Assembly: GCF_028649435.1 (NCBI RefSeq)
Contig: NZ_JAQSIN010000005.1
DNA from: Curvibacter microcysteis
GTDB taxonomy: Bacteria > Pseudomonadota > Gammaproteobacteria > Burkholderiales > Burkholderiaceae_C
Strand: one strand, 5' to 3'
DNA: 64,000 bases
Shown here: in pieces, positions 26,986-35,573 of the stretch
How the letters are laid out: each line of letters begins with the position of its first letter
Position numbering within the stretch: the first letter of the stretch is position 1
Notes under the pieces: model-generated
Databases searched by the model: none
Seen by the model: only the letters and a program-made list of their open reading frames with translations
Told to the model about the DNA's origin: nothing
Program-made: the position numbers and the translations under genes

Positions 26986-27561
26986 TCAGCCCACCGGCCA
27001 GACCACCCCGTTGTCGTTGAGGATGGCGTCCAGCGGCAGGTCGTGTGCTTCGGGCTCGAAGTCGGGCAGGAAACCCTGTGTGTAACCCAGGCCCACGGTC
27101 ACCGGGCGCGGCTCCAGCGCGGCCAAGGTGCGGTCGTAAAAGCCGCCGCCATAGCCCAGCCGGTAGCCGCCAGCCCCGTAGCCCACGCAGGGCACGAAGA
27201 GCAGGGTGGGCACGATCAGCTCGGTGTCCTTGGGTTTGGGGATGCCGTAGGCGTCTTCCTCCATGGGGCAGCCGGGGTACCAGGCATGGAAGGTCAGCGT
27301 CTTGTGCACCTTGTCCACCACCGGCAGGCCAATGCGGCGCGGTTGCGGCTCGCCTTGCAGCTCGCCGTCTTCCTTCCAGCGGTGCAGCGCTGGCAAGGGA
27401 TCGAATTCGCCCTTGATGGGCCAATAGGCGCCAATGACGGCGTCGGGACGCCCCACCAGCCAGATGCGCATCACCCGCTGCAGCAGTTCTGCGCGTTCCA
27501 GCCGGTCTGGCATGTTGAGGCGTTGCTCGATGAGTGCCTTGCGAACCGCTAACTTGTCCAT
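26986..27561 (-). CDS. 5-formyltetrahydrofolate cyclo-ligase
   Basis: ATP-dependent conversion of 5-formyl-THF to 5,10-methenyl-THF, recycling folate in the cytoplasm. 191 residues. The N-terminal basic helix MDKLAVRKALIEQRLNM, substrate segment GAYWPIKGEFDP and the C-terminal ATP-binding loop GYGGGFYDRTLA are all present. Its start codon lies 9 bp from the divergent start of the lytic transglycosylase gene. Confidence 0.93.
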   Translation of the reverse strand: MDKLAVRKALIEQRLNMPDRLERAELLQRVMRIWLVGRPDAVIGAYWPIKGEFDPLPALHRWKEDGELQGEPQPRRIGLPVVDKVHKTLTFHAWYPGCPMEEDAYGIPKPKDTELIVPTLLFVPCVGYGAGGYRLGYGGGFYDRTLAALEPRPVTVGLGYTQGFLPDFEPEAHDLPLDAILNDNGVVWPVG

Positions 27562-27564
27562 AAT
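27559..27564 (+). promoter_or_regulatory. -10-like CATAAT overlapping the cyclo-ligase start codon
   Basis: CATAAT is followed by 6 nt and the transglycosylase ATG at 27571; its first three bases are the complement of the cyclo-ligase start codon. The transglycosylase has no Shine-Dalgarno sequence, which fits a leaderless transcript. The -35 box is not clear (TTGCGA at 27539 is only 14 bp away). Confidence 0.35.
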
Positions 27565-27570
27565 TCCCTC

Positions 27571-29553
27571 ATGTATCTACAGAAGATTTTGACATCGGTT
27601 CTGGCCTGCGTTGCCATCGGCTCTTTTTCGGGCCTGGCCACGGCCCAAAACCGAGGTGACGACGTGGTGCTCGACATGAGCCAAGCCTTTCGCAAAGGCG
27701 ATCGCAAAAAGCTCAGCCAACTCCTGCCCCAGGCCCGGGGCCACGCGCTGGAACCCTGGGCGGCCTACTGGGAATTGCGCGCCCGCCTGGGCGATGCCAG
27801 CAGTGACGAGGTCGAGGCCTTTTTAGCCCGCTACGTGGGCACCTACCAGGAAGACCGGTTGCGCAACGACTGGCTGCTCTTGCTGGGGCAGCGCCGTGAC
27901 TGGGCGGGCTTTGCGGCCCAGTACCCGCTCTACCGCATGGGCGACGACCGCGAGGTCAAGTGCTATGGCCTGCTGGTGGAGCAGCTCAAGGGCCAGGCCA
28001 CGCCCCAGATGGCCGATGAGGTGCGCCGCCTCTGGTACAGCCTGCGCGAGGCCGATGACGGCTGCACCCAGGCGGCCGATCGGCTTTACGCCAACAAGCG
28101 CCTGACCGCCACCGACCTGTGGCGCAAGGCCCGCCTGGCCACCGAGGCCAATCGCCCGCGCGCGGCCCGCAATGCCGTGGAGCTGGTGGCCCCCGACGCC
28201 CTGGGCGAGCTGGCCCAGCTCAACGACAGCCCGGTCAAGTTCCTGGCCAAGCGCGTGGCCGCGCCCACCCGGGTGCGTCAGGAGCTGGTGGTGCTGGCCC
28301 TGATCAAGATCGCCCAGACCGACCCCGATGCCGCAGCCAACCTGCTGGACACGCGCTGGGGCGTCCACCTGCTGCCTGAAGAGCAGCACTGGGTCTTGGG
28401 TGTGATCGGCAAGCAGCTGGCCATGAAGCTCGACAGCGACGCCGTACGGGTGTTTGCCAAGGTCAACCGCGACAGCGATTTGAACGACGACCTGCTGGGC
28501 TGGAAGGTGCGAGCCGCCTTGCGCGCCAGCCAGTGGCGCCTGGCGCTGAACGCGTTGCGCGCCATGAGCGACGAAGGCAGCCGCGACCCCACCTGGGTCT
28601 ACTGGCGCGCCCGCGCCCAGCTGGCCCTGGCCCGCACCGACGAGGCGCGCCAGGAGGCGCTGCAGCCGTTGCAGGCCATCGCCGGTGCGCGGGGCTTTTA
28701 CGAGCAGCTGGCGATGGAGGAACTGGGCCAGCGCATCACCTTGCCGCCGCGCCCGGTGCCGCTGTCGGCCGAAGAAAAAGACGCCGCACGCAACCACCCC
28801 GGCCTGAACCGCGCGCTGTACGCCATCGCGCTGGGCCTGCGCTCCGAAGGCAACCGCGAGTGGAACTACACCACCAACTTGCACAGCCCGGGCGGCATGG
28901 GGGACCGCGAACTGCTGGCCGCCGCCGACTTCGCCTGCCAACGCGAGGTGTGGGACCGCTGCATCAACACCAGTGAGCGCACCCGCAACACGGCGGACTA
29001 CGAGCAGCGCTACCCCATGCCCTTCCGCGATCAGGTGCTGCGCCGCAGCCGCGACATCGGCCTGGACCCCGCCTATGTCTATGGCCTGATCCGCCAGGAA
29101 AGCCGCTTTGTCATGGACGCCCGTTCGGGTGTGGGCGCCTCGGGTCTGATGCAGGTCATGCCCGCCACGGCGCGCTGGACGGCCAAGAAGATTGGCCTGA
29201 ACAGCTTCACGCCCGACCAGCTGTCCGAGCGCGACACCAACATCACCATCGGCAGCGCCTACCTCAAGCTGGCCCTGGATGACTTTGGGGGCTCCATGCC
29301 CATGGCGGCTGCGGCCTACAACGCGGGCCCCGGGCGGCCGCGCAACTGGCGCAACGGCCCGGTGCTGGACGCGGCCATTTGGGCCGAGAACATCCCGTTC
29401 AATGAAACGCGCGATTACGTCAAGAAGGTGCTGGCCAACACCACGGCCTACGCGGCCTTGATCACGGGGCAGCCGCAGTCCTTGAAGGGACGCCTGGGCA
29501 GCGTGGGCCCGCGTGACGAGCGCATCCCCGAGCCCAACGCCGACCTGCCTTGA
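27571..29553 (+). CDS. Soluble lytic murein transglycosylase (Slt-like)
   Basis: Periplasmic enzyme that cleaves peptidoglycan glycan strands with formation of 1,6-anhydro-MurNAc. 660 residues: a signal peptide ending near GLATAQ, a long helical superhelix (U/L-domain-like, about 30-480) and a C-terminal SLT domain. The catalytic glutamate is Glu510 in LIRQESRF, followed by SGLMQVMPATA and the substrate-groove motif AYNAGPGRPRNW. The closing helix NETRDYVKKVLANT is typical. The start is supported by the signal peptide. It converges on the MBL hydrolase gene across a long GC hairpin. Confidence 0.94.
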   Translation: MYLQKILTSVLACVAIGSFSGLATAQNRGDDVVLDMSQAFRKGDRKKLSQLLPQARGHALEPWAAYWELRARLGDASSDEVEAFLARYVGTYQEDRLRNDWLLLLGQRRDWAGFAAQYPLYRMGDDREVKCYGLLVEQLKGQATPQMADEVRRLWYSLREADDGCTQAADRLYANKRLTATDLWRKARLATEANRPRAARNAVELVAPDALGELAQLNDSPVKFLAKRVAAPTRVRQELVVLALIKIAQTDPDAAANLLDTRWGVHLLPEEQHWVLGVIGKQLAMKLDSDAVRVFAKVNRDSDLNDDLLGWKVRAALRASQWRLALNALRAMSDEGSRDPTWVYWRARAQLALARTDEARQEALQPLQAIAGARGFYEQLAMEELGQRITLPPRPVPLSAEEKDAARNHPGLNRALYAIALGLRSEGNREWNYTTNLHSPGGMGDRELLAAADFACQREVWDRCINTSERTRNTADYEQRYPMPFRDQVLRRSRDIGLDPAYVYGLIRQESRFVMDARSGVGASGLMQVMPATARWTAKKIGLNSFTPDQLSERDTNITIGSAYLKLALDDFGGSMPMAAAAYNAGPGRPRNWRNGPVLDAAIWAENIPFNETRDYVKKVLANTTAYAALITGQPQSLKGRLGSVGPRDERIPEPNADLP

Positions 29554-29597
29554 GGCCGAGCGGTGGCCCGCCGCTTGACCCGGCGGGCCGGGGCCTC
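29552..29597. terminator. Nested GC-rich hairpin between convergent genes
   Basis: Inner stem GGCCCGCCG (29565-29573) pairs with CGGCGGGCC (29581-29589); outer GAGGCC (29552-29557) pairs with GGCCTC (29592-29597). It lies between the transglycosylase and MBL gene stops and could stop both transcripts. It lacks a U tract. Confidence 0.5.
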
Positions 29598-29606
29598 CGG
29601 CTGGGC

Positions 29607-30536
29607 TCAAAGGTTGAGCAGTTGCTCACCTTCCAGGCGCGCTGCGCCCGAAGCCACCAATTGCCCCACCAGCTGCTCCAGCCAGTCGCCTGAGGGCGCC
29701 TGGCCGTGGCGCCGGGCGGCGCCCACCATGTAGGGCGTGCGCTGCATCCACTGCGCCAGCTCGGGCAAGCCAATCTGCTGCCACTCGAGCAGCTTGAACT
29801 TGAGCAGCACCTTGGTCGCGTACTGCTGGTGCTTGGCCGGATCGCGCTGAAAGCCATCCAGACGCCGACGCGCCACCGCCAGGGCGGTGGTGGCGTCATG
29901 GAAGACAGCGCCGTGGCCCGGGATCACGGTGCGCGGTGCCAGCGTCTCGATCAGGTCCAGTGTGGCGCCCACTTCGTCGAAGGCGTGGACGCCTTCCAGT
30001 TCAGGAAACACCACGCCAAAGCCGTTTTGCCACAGTGCGTCGGCCGAGATCAGGGTGCGCGTGGCGGGCTCAAAGAAGATGACCGAATGCGGGTCGTGGC
30101 CGGGGGCCGCATGCACCTGCCAGTCGGCGCCACCCAGGCGCAGGGTCTGGCCCGGCTGCAGCACGGCGTCGAATCGAAAGCGTGGACAGGCCTGGCCAGT
30201 GGCCTGGTAGCTGAGCCGGTCCTCATCCCATTGGCGCACCAGCTCGGCTTCGCCGGGTGGGATCGCGGTGTGCAACTGGGGGTAGGCGGCCTGCAAAGCG
30301 GCATTGCCACCGCAGTGGTCGCTGTGCAGGTGGGTGTTGAACAACTGGTCCAGCGGCTGCGCTCCCAGGGCCTGGCCCACCAGGGCCAGGGTTTGTTCGC
30401 TGTGGCTGGCGTAGCCGCTGTCGATCAGGGCGCTGCCCTCGGGGCCGCGCAGCAAGATGTTGTTGGCCGACAGCCAGCCGCGCTCGAAAACGCTGAGGCC
30501 GGCGGGCAGGGCCGGCGGCTCGGTGGAGGCGCTCAT
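29607..30536 (-). CDS. MBL-fold metallo-hydrolase
   Basis: A 309-residue metallo-beta-lactamase-fold protein. The zinc motif is THLHSDHCGGN, followed by the third histidine in HAAPGHDPHS, the bridging aspartate in LISADALW and the last histidine in VIPGHGAV. The C-terminal helical region (about 220-309) resembles that of glyoxalase-II/RNase-Z-like hydrolases but the substrate is unknown. I start at the ATG at 30536; the open frame above it overlaps fadD. It lies 13 nt downstream of fadD, so it may act on an acyl-CoA or related thioester (inference from context only). Confidence 0.85.
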   Translation of the reverse strand: MSASTEPPALPAGLSVFERGWLSANNILLRGPEGSALIDSGYASHSEQTLALVGQALGAQPLDQLFNTHLHSDHCGGNAALQAAYPQLHTAIPPGEAELVRQWDEDRLSYQATGQACPRFRFDAVLQPGQTLRLGGADWQVHAAPGHDPHSVIFFEPATRTLISADALWQNGFGVVFPELEGVHAFDEVGATLDLIETLAPRTVIPGHGAVFHDATTALAVARRRLDGFQRDPAKHQQYATKVLLKFKLLEWQQIGLPELAQWMQRTPYMVGAARRHGQAPSGDWLEQLVGQLVASGAARLEGEQLLNL

Positions 30537-30549
30537 GGCCGGCTGCCGC

Positions 30550-32241
30550 TCAGTGGGCGGCGCTGCTGCGCAGTTCCCGGCGCAAGATCTTGCCCACATT
30601 GGTCTTGGGCAGGTCGGTGCGGAACTCAATGAACTTGGGCTGCTTGTAGCCGGTCAGGTTGTCGCGGCAGTAGCGCAGCACATCGTCCTCGGTCAAGGCG
30701 GGGTCCTTGCGCACGATGAAGATCTTGATGGCCTCGCCCTGCTTGGCATCGGGCACGCCCACGGCCGCGCATTCCAGCACGCCCGGGCACAGCGAGATCA
30801 CCTGTTCCAACTCATTGGGGAAGACGTTGAAGCCGCTGACCAGGATCATGTCCTTCTTGCGGTCGATGATGCGGGTGTAGCCCTTTTCATCCATCACGCC
30901 GATGTCGCCGGTGCGCATGAAGCCGTCGGCGGTGAAGGCCTTTTCGTTCTCGGCCGGCTGCTGGTAGTAGCCGGTCATGACGTTGGGGCCCTTGATGCAG
31001 ATCTCGCCCGACTGGCCTTGCGGCACGGTGTGGCCCGCGTCGTCCTTGATGGCGATGTCGATGCTGGGCAGGGGCAGGCCAATGGTGCCCGAGAAGCTGG
31101 TGCTGGTGACCGGGTTGTTGGTGCCGATGGCGCAGGTCTCGCTCATGCCCCAGCCCTCGACCATGGCCGAGCCCGTGGCCTCTTGCCAGGCGCGCGCAGT
31201 GCCTTCGGCGGCGGCCATGCCGCCCGCCTGCGACACGCACAGGTGGGAGAAGTCCAAGGTCTTGAACTCAGGGTGCTGCAGCAAGGCGTTGAACAAGGTG
31301 TTGACCGCGGGCAGCATGTGGAAGGTGCGCTTCTTCAGCACCTGGATGAACTTGCCGATGTCGCGCGGGTTGGGGATCAGTGTCATGTGCGAACCCTGGC
31401 GGATGGCCAGCATGCACAGGGTCAGCGCGAAGATGTGGTACAGCGGCAGCGCGGCAATGCTGTTGATCTTGGTGGGGTCGCCCACGCGGGCCAACGCCGG
31501 GCTGAACCAGGCATCGGCCTGCAAGGTCGCGGCCACGATGTTGCGGTGCGTCAGCACCGCACCCTTGGACAGGCCCGTGGTGCCACCGGTGTACTGCAAG
31601 AAGGCGATGGAGTCGAGGTTCGCTGGGCTGGCTTGCAGCGAGCGGCCGCGGCCCTGTGCCAATGCCTTGTTGAAGGGGGTGACGGTGCGGCCGCCCCCTT
31701 GCGGCAGTTGGTAGGCGGGCACCATCTTCACCAGGTGGCGCACGGCAAACGTGACCCAGGCGCCTTTGAGGCCGCCCAGCAGGTCACCCATGGCGGTGAC
31801 CACCACTTCCTTGACGTCGGTCTTGTCGATCACCGACTGCAGGGTGTGGGCAAAGTTCTCCAGGATCACGATGGCGCTGGCGCCCGAGTCCTTGAGCTGG
31901 TGCTCCAGCTCCCGTGCGGTGTAGAGCGGGTTGACGTTCACGCAGGTGTAGCCGGCGCGCAGGATGGCGGCCATGGTGACGGCAAATTGAGGGATGTTGG
32001 GCAGCATGATGGCCACGCGCGCGCCCGGCTCCAGCCCGCGCGATTGCAACCAGGACCCCAGGGCGGTGGACAGGGCATCGAGCTCTCCGTAGCTCATCCA
32101 CACGTCCATGCACACCGAGAAAGGCTTGTCTGCGAACTTGCGGAAGGATTCTTCCAGCAACTGCGTCAGCGAGCCATATTGCTCGGGGTTGATCTCGGCG
32201 GGTACAGCGGCGGGGTAATGCTTCAACCAGATTCGGTCCAT
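30550..32241 (-). CDS. fadD: Long-chain fatty acid-CoA ligase
   Basis: Activates fatty acids to acyl-CoA through an acyl-AMP intermediate. 563 residues of the ANL superfamily. The P-loop-like motif is YTGGTTGLSKGA, the A5 motif GWGMSET, A7 TGDIGVMD, A8 RKKDMILVSGFNVFP (containing the FACS signature), and the catalytic A10 lysine lies in TNVGKILRREL. An AAGGAG site supports the ATG at 32241. The MBL hydrolase gene follows after 13 nt. The 188 bp gap upstream (32242-32429) contains the divergent start region of the alpha/beta hydrolase; I see no confident promoter boxes. Confidence 0.95.
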   Translation of the reverse strand: MDRIWLKHYPAAVPAEINPEQYGSLTQLLEESFRKFADKPFSVCMDVWMSYGELDALSTALGSWLQSRGLEPGARVAIMLPNIPQFAVTMAAILRAGYTCVNVNPLYTARELEHQLKDSGASAIVILENFAHTLQSVIDKTDVKEVVVTAMGDLLGGLKGAWVTFAVRHLVKMVPAYQLPQGGGRTVTPFNKALAQGRGRSLQASPANLDSIAFLQYTGGTTGLSKGAVLTHRNIVAATLQADAWFSPALARVGDPTKINSIAALPLYHIFALTLCMLAIRQGSHMTLIPNPRDIGKFIQVLKKRTFHMLPAVNTLFNALLQHPEFKTLDFSHLCVSQAGGMAAAEGTARAWQEATGSAMVEGWGMSETCAIGTNNPVTSTSFSGTIGLPLPSIDIAIKDDAGHTVPQGQSGEICIKGPNVMTGYYQQPAENEKAFTADGFMRTGDIGVMDEKGYTRIIDRKKDMILVSGFNVFPNELEQVISLCPGVLECAAVGVPDAKQGEAIKIFIVRKDPALTEDDVLRYCRDNLTGYKQPKFIEFRTDLPKTNVGKILRRELRSSAAH

Positions 32242-32429
32242 GTCGATCTCCTTGTCGCCAGATTCTGGATGCAGCGCAGCAAAACCGCTCATCGGGCTTG
32301 TCCTAGGTTGCAGGGCCATGGCGTCCCACAGGCGACAGCGGTGGGGGCCCGAGGGGCCTTCGGGTCAGGCCTGTCCAGGCTGGGGTCCGCCGTGCCATCA
32401 TCTCAGCCCAACGTGGGAAGGAGGGGCCG

Positions 32430-33359
32430 ATGATCGCCCGACTGCAACGGGGCTTGCTGGCCCTGATCCTGGGACTGGCGGCTTGGGCCCTGCTGGGCCT
32501 GTGGGCGCGCTCGCCAGCCCTCGCGCTGCTGGTGGCCGGGGGCGTGCTGAGCTTCAACGCCCTGGTTTTGGGCCTGGAGTTCATCTTGATGGCCCGCCTC
32601 AACCGCCGCGAGCCGGTGCCGCAGCCCGCACCTGGGGTGGTGCTGCGCGCCTGGTGGGTCGAAGCTGCCGCCGCCACGCGGGTGTTTGGCCAATGGCAGC
32701 CCTTTGCCGCCAACGCGGTACCCGACCTGATCGGCCCAGGCCGCCACCCGGGCCAGCGCCCGGTGCTGCTGCTGCACGGCTATGTGTGCAACCGCGGCTT
32801 CTGGAACCCCTGGTTGCAGGCCTTCCGTGCGCAAGGCCGGCCTTTCAGGGCCTTGACGCTGGAGCCTCCTTTCACCTCCATCGACCACTTGGCAGACCAG
32901 GTCGACCAAGCCGTGCGTGAGTTGACCGAAGCCAGTGGCCTGGCCCCGGTGGTCCTGGCGCACAGCATGGGCGGCCTGGTGTTGCGTGCCTGGTGGCGGG
33001 CCCGCAGCGCCCACGGCGAGCCCGACGGCGTGCAGCACGCCATCACCCTGGGCACGCCGCACCGGGGGACCTGGCTGGCCCGTTGGGCCCACACCCCCAA
33101 TGGTGTCCAGATGCGGCTGGGCAGCGACTGGCTGCGCGCGCTGGCCCAGGCCGAACCGGCCGAGCGCGCTGCGCGCTTCACCTGCGTGTACTCGAACACC
33201 GACAACATCGTCTTCCCGGCCACCAGCGCCACCTTGGATGGCGCTCGCAACGTGCTGGTCACGGGCGTGGCCCATGTGGCTCTGGCCTGTGACGAGGCAC
33301 TGCGCGCCCAGGTGATGGCCTGGATCGCCGAGCACGATGCCGTGACGCTGGCCCCCTGA
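32430..33359 (+). CDS. Alpha/beta hydrolase (lipase/esterase-like)
   Basis: A 309-residue protein with two N-terminal hydrophobic helices (about 7-55) anchoring it in the inner membrane, followed by an alpha/beta hydrolase fold. The oxyanion region is VLLLHGYVCNRGFW, the nucleophile elbow AHSMGG (serine 168), and the catalytic histidine probably that in GVAHVAL near the C-terminus, with the acid in the YSNTDNIVFP strand. TLGTPHRGTWLARW is typical of triacylglycerol-lipase-like members. It has an AAGGAGG ribosome site. It sits divergent from fadD, so a role in lipid hydrolysis feeding fatty-acid activation is plausible but unproven. Confidence 0.85.
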   Translation: MIARLQRGLLALILGLAAWALLGLWARSPALALLVAGGVLSFNALVLGLEFILMARLNRREPVPQPAPGVVLRAWWVEAAAATRVFGQWQPFAANAVPDLIGPGRHPGQRPVLLLHGYVCNRGFWNPWLQAFRAQGRPFRALTLEPPFTSIDHLADQVDQAVRELTEASGLAPVVLAHSMGGLVLRAWWRARSAHGEPDGVQHAITLGTPHRGTWLARWAHTPNGVQMRLGSDWLRALAQAEPAERAARFTCVYSNTDNIVFPATSATLDGARNVLVTGVAHVALACDEALRAQVMAWIAEHDAVTLAP

Positions 33360-33362
33360 GGT

Positions 33363-34223
33363 TCAGGCGGCCAGGGCGGCGGGGTGTTCGACCTGATCGG
33401 CCGCCAGCTCGGGCAGGCCGCGCAGGCGCTCGTACAGCGGGCTGAAGTCGGCTTCGGTGAGGTCAAACAGTTGCTGGAAACTGTCGATCTCGAAGTAGGT
33501 CGACTGGTAGCTGTCGATCTTGTAGCGCGTGCGCATGGTGCGCTCCAGTTGCAGCGGCAGGCGCTGTGGCTCGGGGCTTTGCACCGCGTGGCGCAACTCT
33601 CCGCTGGAGCTGAGGATGCCCGCACCATAGGCGCGCAAGCCCCCATGCTGGCGGATCAGGCCGAACTCGATGGTGTACCAGTACAGGCGGCTCAGTTGTT
33701 CGCAGGCGCCCAGGGCATGGGCCTTGAGCCCGCCTTGGCCGTAGCGCTGCACGTAGTCGGCAAACACGGGGTTGAACAGCAGAGGCACATGGCCGAACAA
33801 GTCGTGGAACACATCGGGCTCGACGATGTAGTCGAACTCGTCGGGGCGGCGGATCCAGTCGGTGACCGGAAAGCGACGCTCGGACAGCAAGGTGAAGAAG
33901 GGCACTTCCGGGATCAGGCCCGGCACGGTCACCAGCTGCCAGCCGGTGGCGCGCAGCAGGCGCTCGTTGACCTCGTCAAAGCGGGGGATGCGGTCCACGT
34001 CTTCGGGGCGCTGGCCCAGGGCGGGCAGGGCCGCGATGAACTCATCGCAGGCCAGGCCCGGCAGCAGGGCGGCCTGGCGGCGGAACAGGCGGGCGTAGGT
34101 GTCGTGGTCCTGGGCCGTGTAGGCGGCGTAGTCCTGGGTGCAGGTGTAGTCGGCGCCGGCGCGCGCGTAGTCGCCGCGCGGGGGGCGGTCGCTGGCGCCG
34201 TACACCACGGGTTCGATGGCCAT
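33363..34223 (-). CDS. phhA: Phenylalanine 4-monooxygenase
   Basis: Hydroxylates phenylalanine to tyrosine with a pterin cofactor, Fe(II) and O2. 286 residues, the usual bacterial length without a regulatory domain. The 2-His-1-carboxylate iron site is His140 and His145 (PDVFHDLFGHVPLL) with Glu186 (YWYTIEFG). It lies 104 bp downstream of hppD on the same strand, giving the first steps of phenylalanine breakdown: phenylalanine to tyrosine here, and hydroxyphenylpyruvate to homogentisate by hppD. The pterin it needs may be recycled elsewhere; no PhhB dehydratase is adjacent. Confidence 0.96.
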   Translation of the reverse strand: MAIEPVVYGASDRPPRGDYARAGADYTCTQDYAAYTAQDHDTYARLFRRQAALLPGLACDEFIAALPALGQRPEDVDRIPRFDEVNERLLRATGWQLVTVPGLIPEVPFFTLLSERRFPVTDWIRRPDEFDYIVEPDVFHDLFGHVPLLFNPVFADYVQRYGQGGLKAHALGACEQLSRLYWYTIEFGLIRQHGGLRAYGAGILSSSGELRHAVQSPEPQRLPLQLERTMRTRYKIDSYQSTYFEIDSFQQLFDLTEADFSPLYERLRGLPELAADQVEHPAALAA

Positions 34224-34327
34224 GTCGGTCTCCTGGTTCTGGATGTCAGCCTCCCGCAGCGACCGAGCGCTGGCGGGGGCGGCCCCGGCCCACCCCTTCT
34301 GTGGGGGCGGTGTCCGGGTGAGGCGGC

Positions 34328-35455
34328 TTACAGCACGCCGCGGCGCATTTGGTCGAGCTCGATGGACTCGAACAAGGCCTTGAAGTTGCCATTGCCAAAG
34401 CCGTCGTCGCCCTTGCGCTGGATGAACTCGAAGAAGATCGGGCCAAGCTGGTTCTCGCTGAAGATCTGCAGCAGCAGGGCGTCCTTCTTGCCGTCGATCA
34501 GGATCTTGCGCTCATGCAGCGCGGCCAGGTCTTCGCCGTGGCCGGGGATGCGCTTGTCCACCAGTTCGTAGTAGGTGTCGATGGTGTCGAGCAGGCGCAC
34601 CTGGTTGGCGCGCAGGCCGTCGACGGTGGCGAACAGGTTGTCCGAGCCCATGGCGATGTGCTGGATGCCTTCACCGCGGTACATGTCCAGGTACTCCTGG
34701 ATCTGACCGGCCTTTTCTTTGCCCTCTTCGTTGATCGGGATGCGGATCTTGCCGCAGGGACTGGTCATGGCCTTGCTCTTGACGCCGGTCACCTGGCCTT
34801 CGATGTCGAAGTACTTGACCTCGCGGAAGTTGAACAGGCGCTCGTAGAAGTCGGCCCATTCGTTCATGCGGCCCCGGTGCACGTTGTGCGTCAGGTGGTC
34901 GATGTAGGTCAGGCCGACGCCGCGCGGGGCCAGGGCTTCTTCGGTGCTCAGGCCCGGCAGGGGCTCGAAGTCCACGTCAAAGAAGCCGATGTTGCCGATG
35001 GCGCCCGGGGCGGCGCCGTTCTTGCCGCGCCAGCGGTCCACCAGGTAGATCACGCTGTCGCCAATGCCCTTGATGGCCGGGATGTTGAGCTCGCCCGGGC
35101 CGGCGGTGCCGGCGTAGCCCCAGGCGCCCAGGCCGATGGCGCGCTCATAAGCCGCCTTGGCGTCCTGCACGCGGAAGGCAATGGCACACACGCTGGGGCC
35201 GTGCAGGCGGGCAAAGCGCTGGGCAAACGAGTCGGGCTCGGCGTTGATGATGAAGTTGATCTCGCCCTGGCGGTACAGGGTCACTTGCTTGTGGCGGTGG
35301 CGGGCCACAGGGCGGAAGCCCATGCGCTCGAACACCAGGCCCATGGCCACGGGGTCGGGTGCGGCGAATTCGATGAATTCAAAGCCATCGGTGCCCATGG
35401 GGTTGTCCCAGGGCGTGAAAGGGGCGACGGCGGTGGTCGGCAGGGGGGCGTTCAT
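34328..35455 (-). CDS. hppD: 4-hydroxyphenylpyruvate dioxygenase
   Basis: Converts 4-hydroxyphenylpyruvate to homogentisate. 375 residues in two vicinal-oxygen-chelate domains. The iron ligands lie in the C-terminal half: one His in YIDHLTHNV, one in IQHIAM and the Glu in FFEFIQRKG. The start at 35455 gives the usual short N-terminus; an open frame above it runs into the promoter region. It is transcribed divergently from an Lrp/AsnC gene across 118 bp that holds a palindromic operator candidate. Downstream hmgA and fahA are not in the window. Confidence 0.96.
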   Translation of the reverse strand: MNAPLPTTAVAPFTPWDNPMGTDGFEFIEFAAPDPVAMGLVFERMGFRPVARHRHKQVTLYRQGEINFIINAEPDSFAQRFARLHGPSVCAIAFRVQDAKAAYERAIGLGAWGYAGTAGPGELNIPAIKGIGDSVIYLVDRWRGKNGAAPGAIGNIGFFDVDFEPLPGLSTEEALAPRGVGLTYIDHLTHNVHRGRMNEWADFYERLFNFREVKYFDIEGQVTGVKSKAMTSPCGKIRIPINEEGKEKAGQIQEYLDMYRGEGIQHIAMGSDNLFATVDGLRANQVRLLDTIDTYYELVDKRIPGHGEDLAALHERKILIDGKKDALLLQIFSENQLGPIFFEFIQRKGDDGFGNGNFKALFESIELDQMRRGVL

Positions 35456-35507
35456 GGTCTTGTCTCCGGGGTGCAGGTTGGTGACTCGACTGTAGGGCGC
35501 CGCCCCA

Positions 35508-35561
35508 GCATTTTTTCTGCATTTTGAGGCGTTGATCTGGGTCTGATTGCAGGAAAAATGC
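35508..35561. promoter_or_regulatory. Inverted-repeat operator candidate between hppD and the Lrp-family gene
   Basis: GCATTTTTTCTGC (35508-35520) and GCAGGAAAAATGC (35549-35561) are inverted with one mismatch in 13, with centres 41 bp apart (about four helical turns). Further GCATTTT-like half-sites occur at 35519-35525 and, inverted, at 35560-35566. Lrp-type proteins bind such spaced AT-rich dyads, so this is a likely autoregulation and hppD-control site. Confidence 0.6.
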
Positions 35562-35573
35562 AAAATAAATGTC

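Noticed and set aside
25107..27561. A functional link between the diguanylate cyclase and the folate gene
   Set aside because: They only converge with a 4 nt gap; nothing in the sequence indicates shared regulation.
27823..29610. A 595-codon frame antisense to the lytic transglycosylase
   Set aside because: Gln/Val/Gly/His-rich composition typical of shadow frames; the transglycosylase catalytic motifs on the plus strand are intact.
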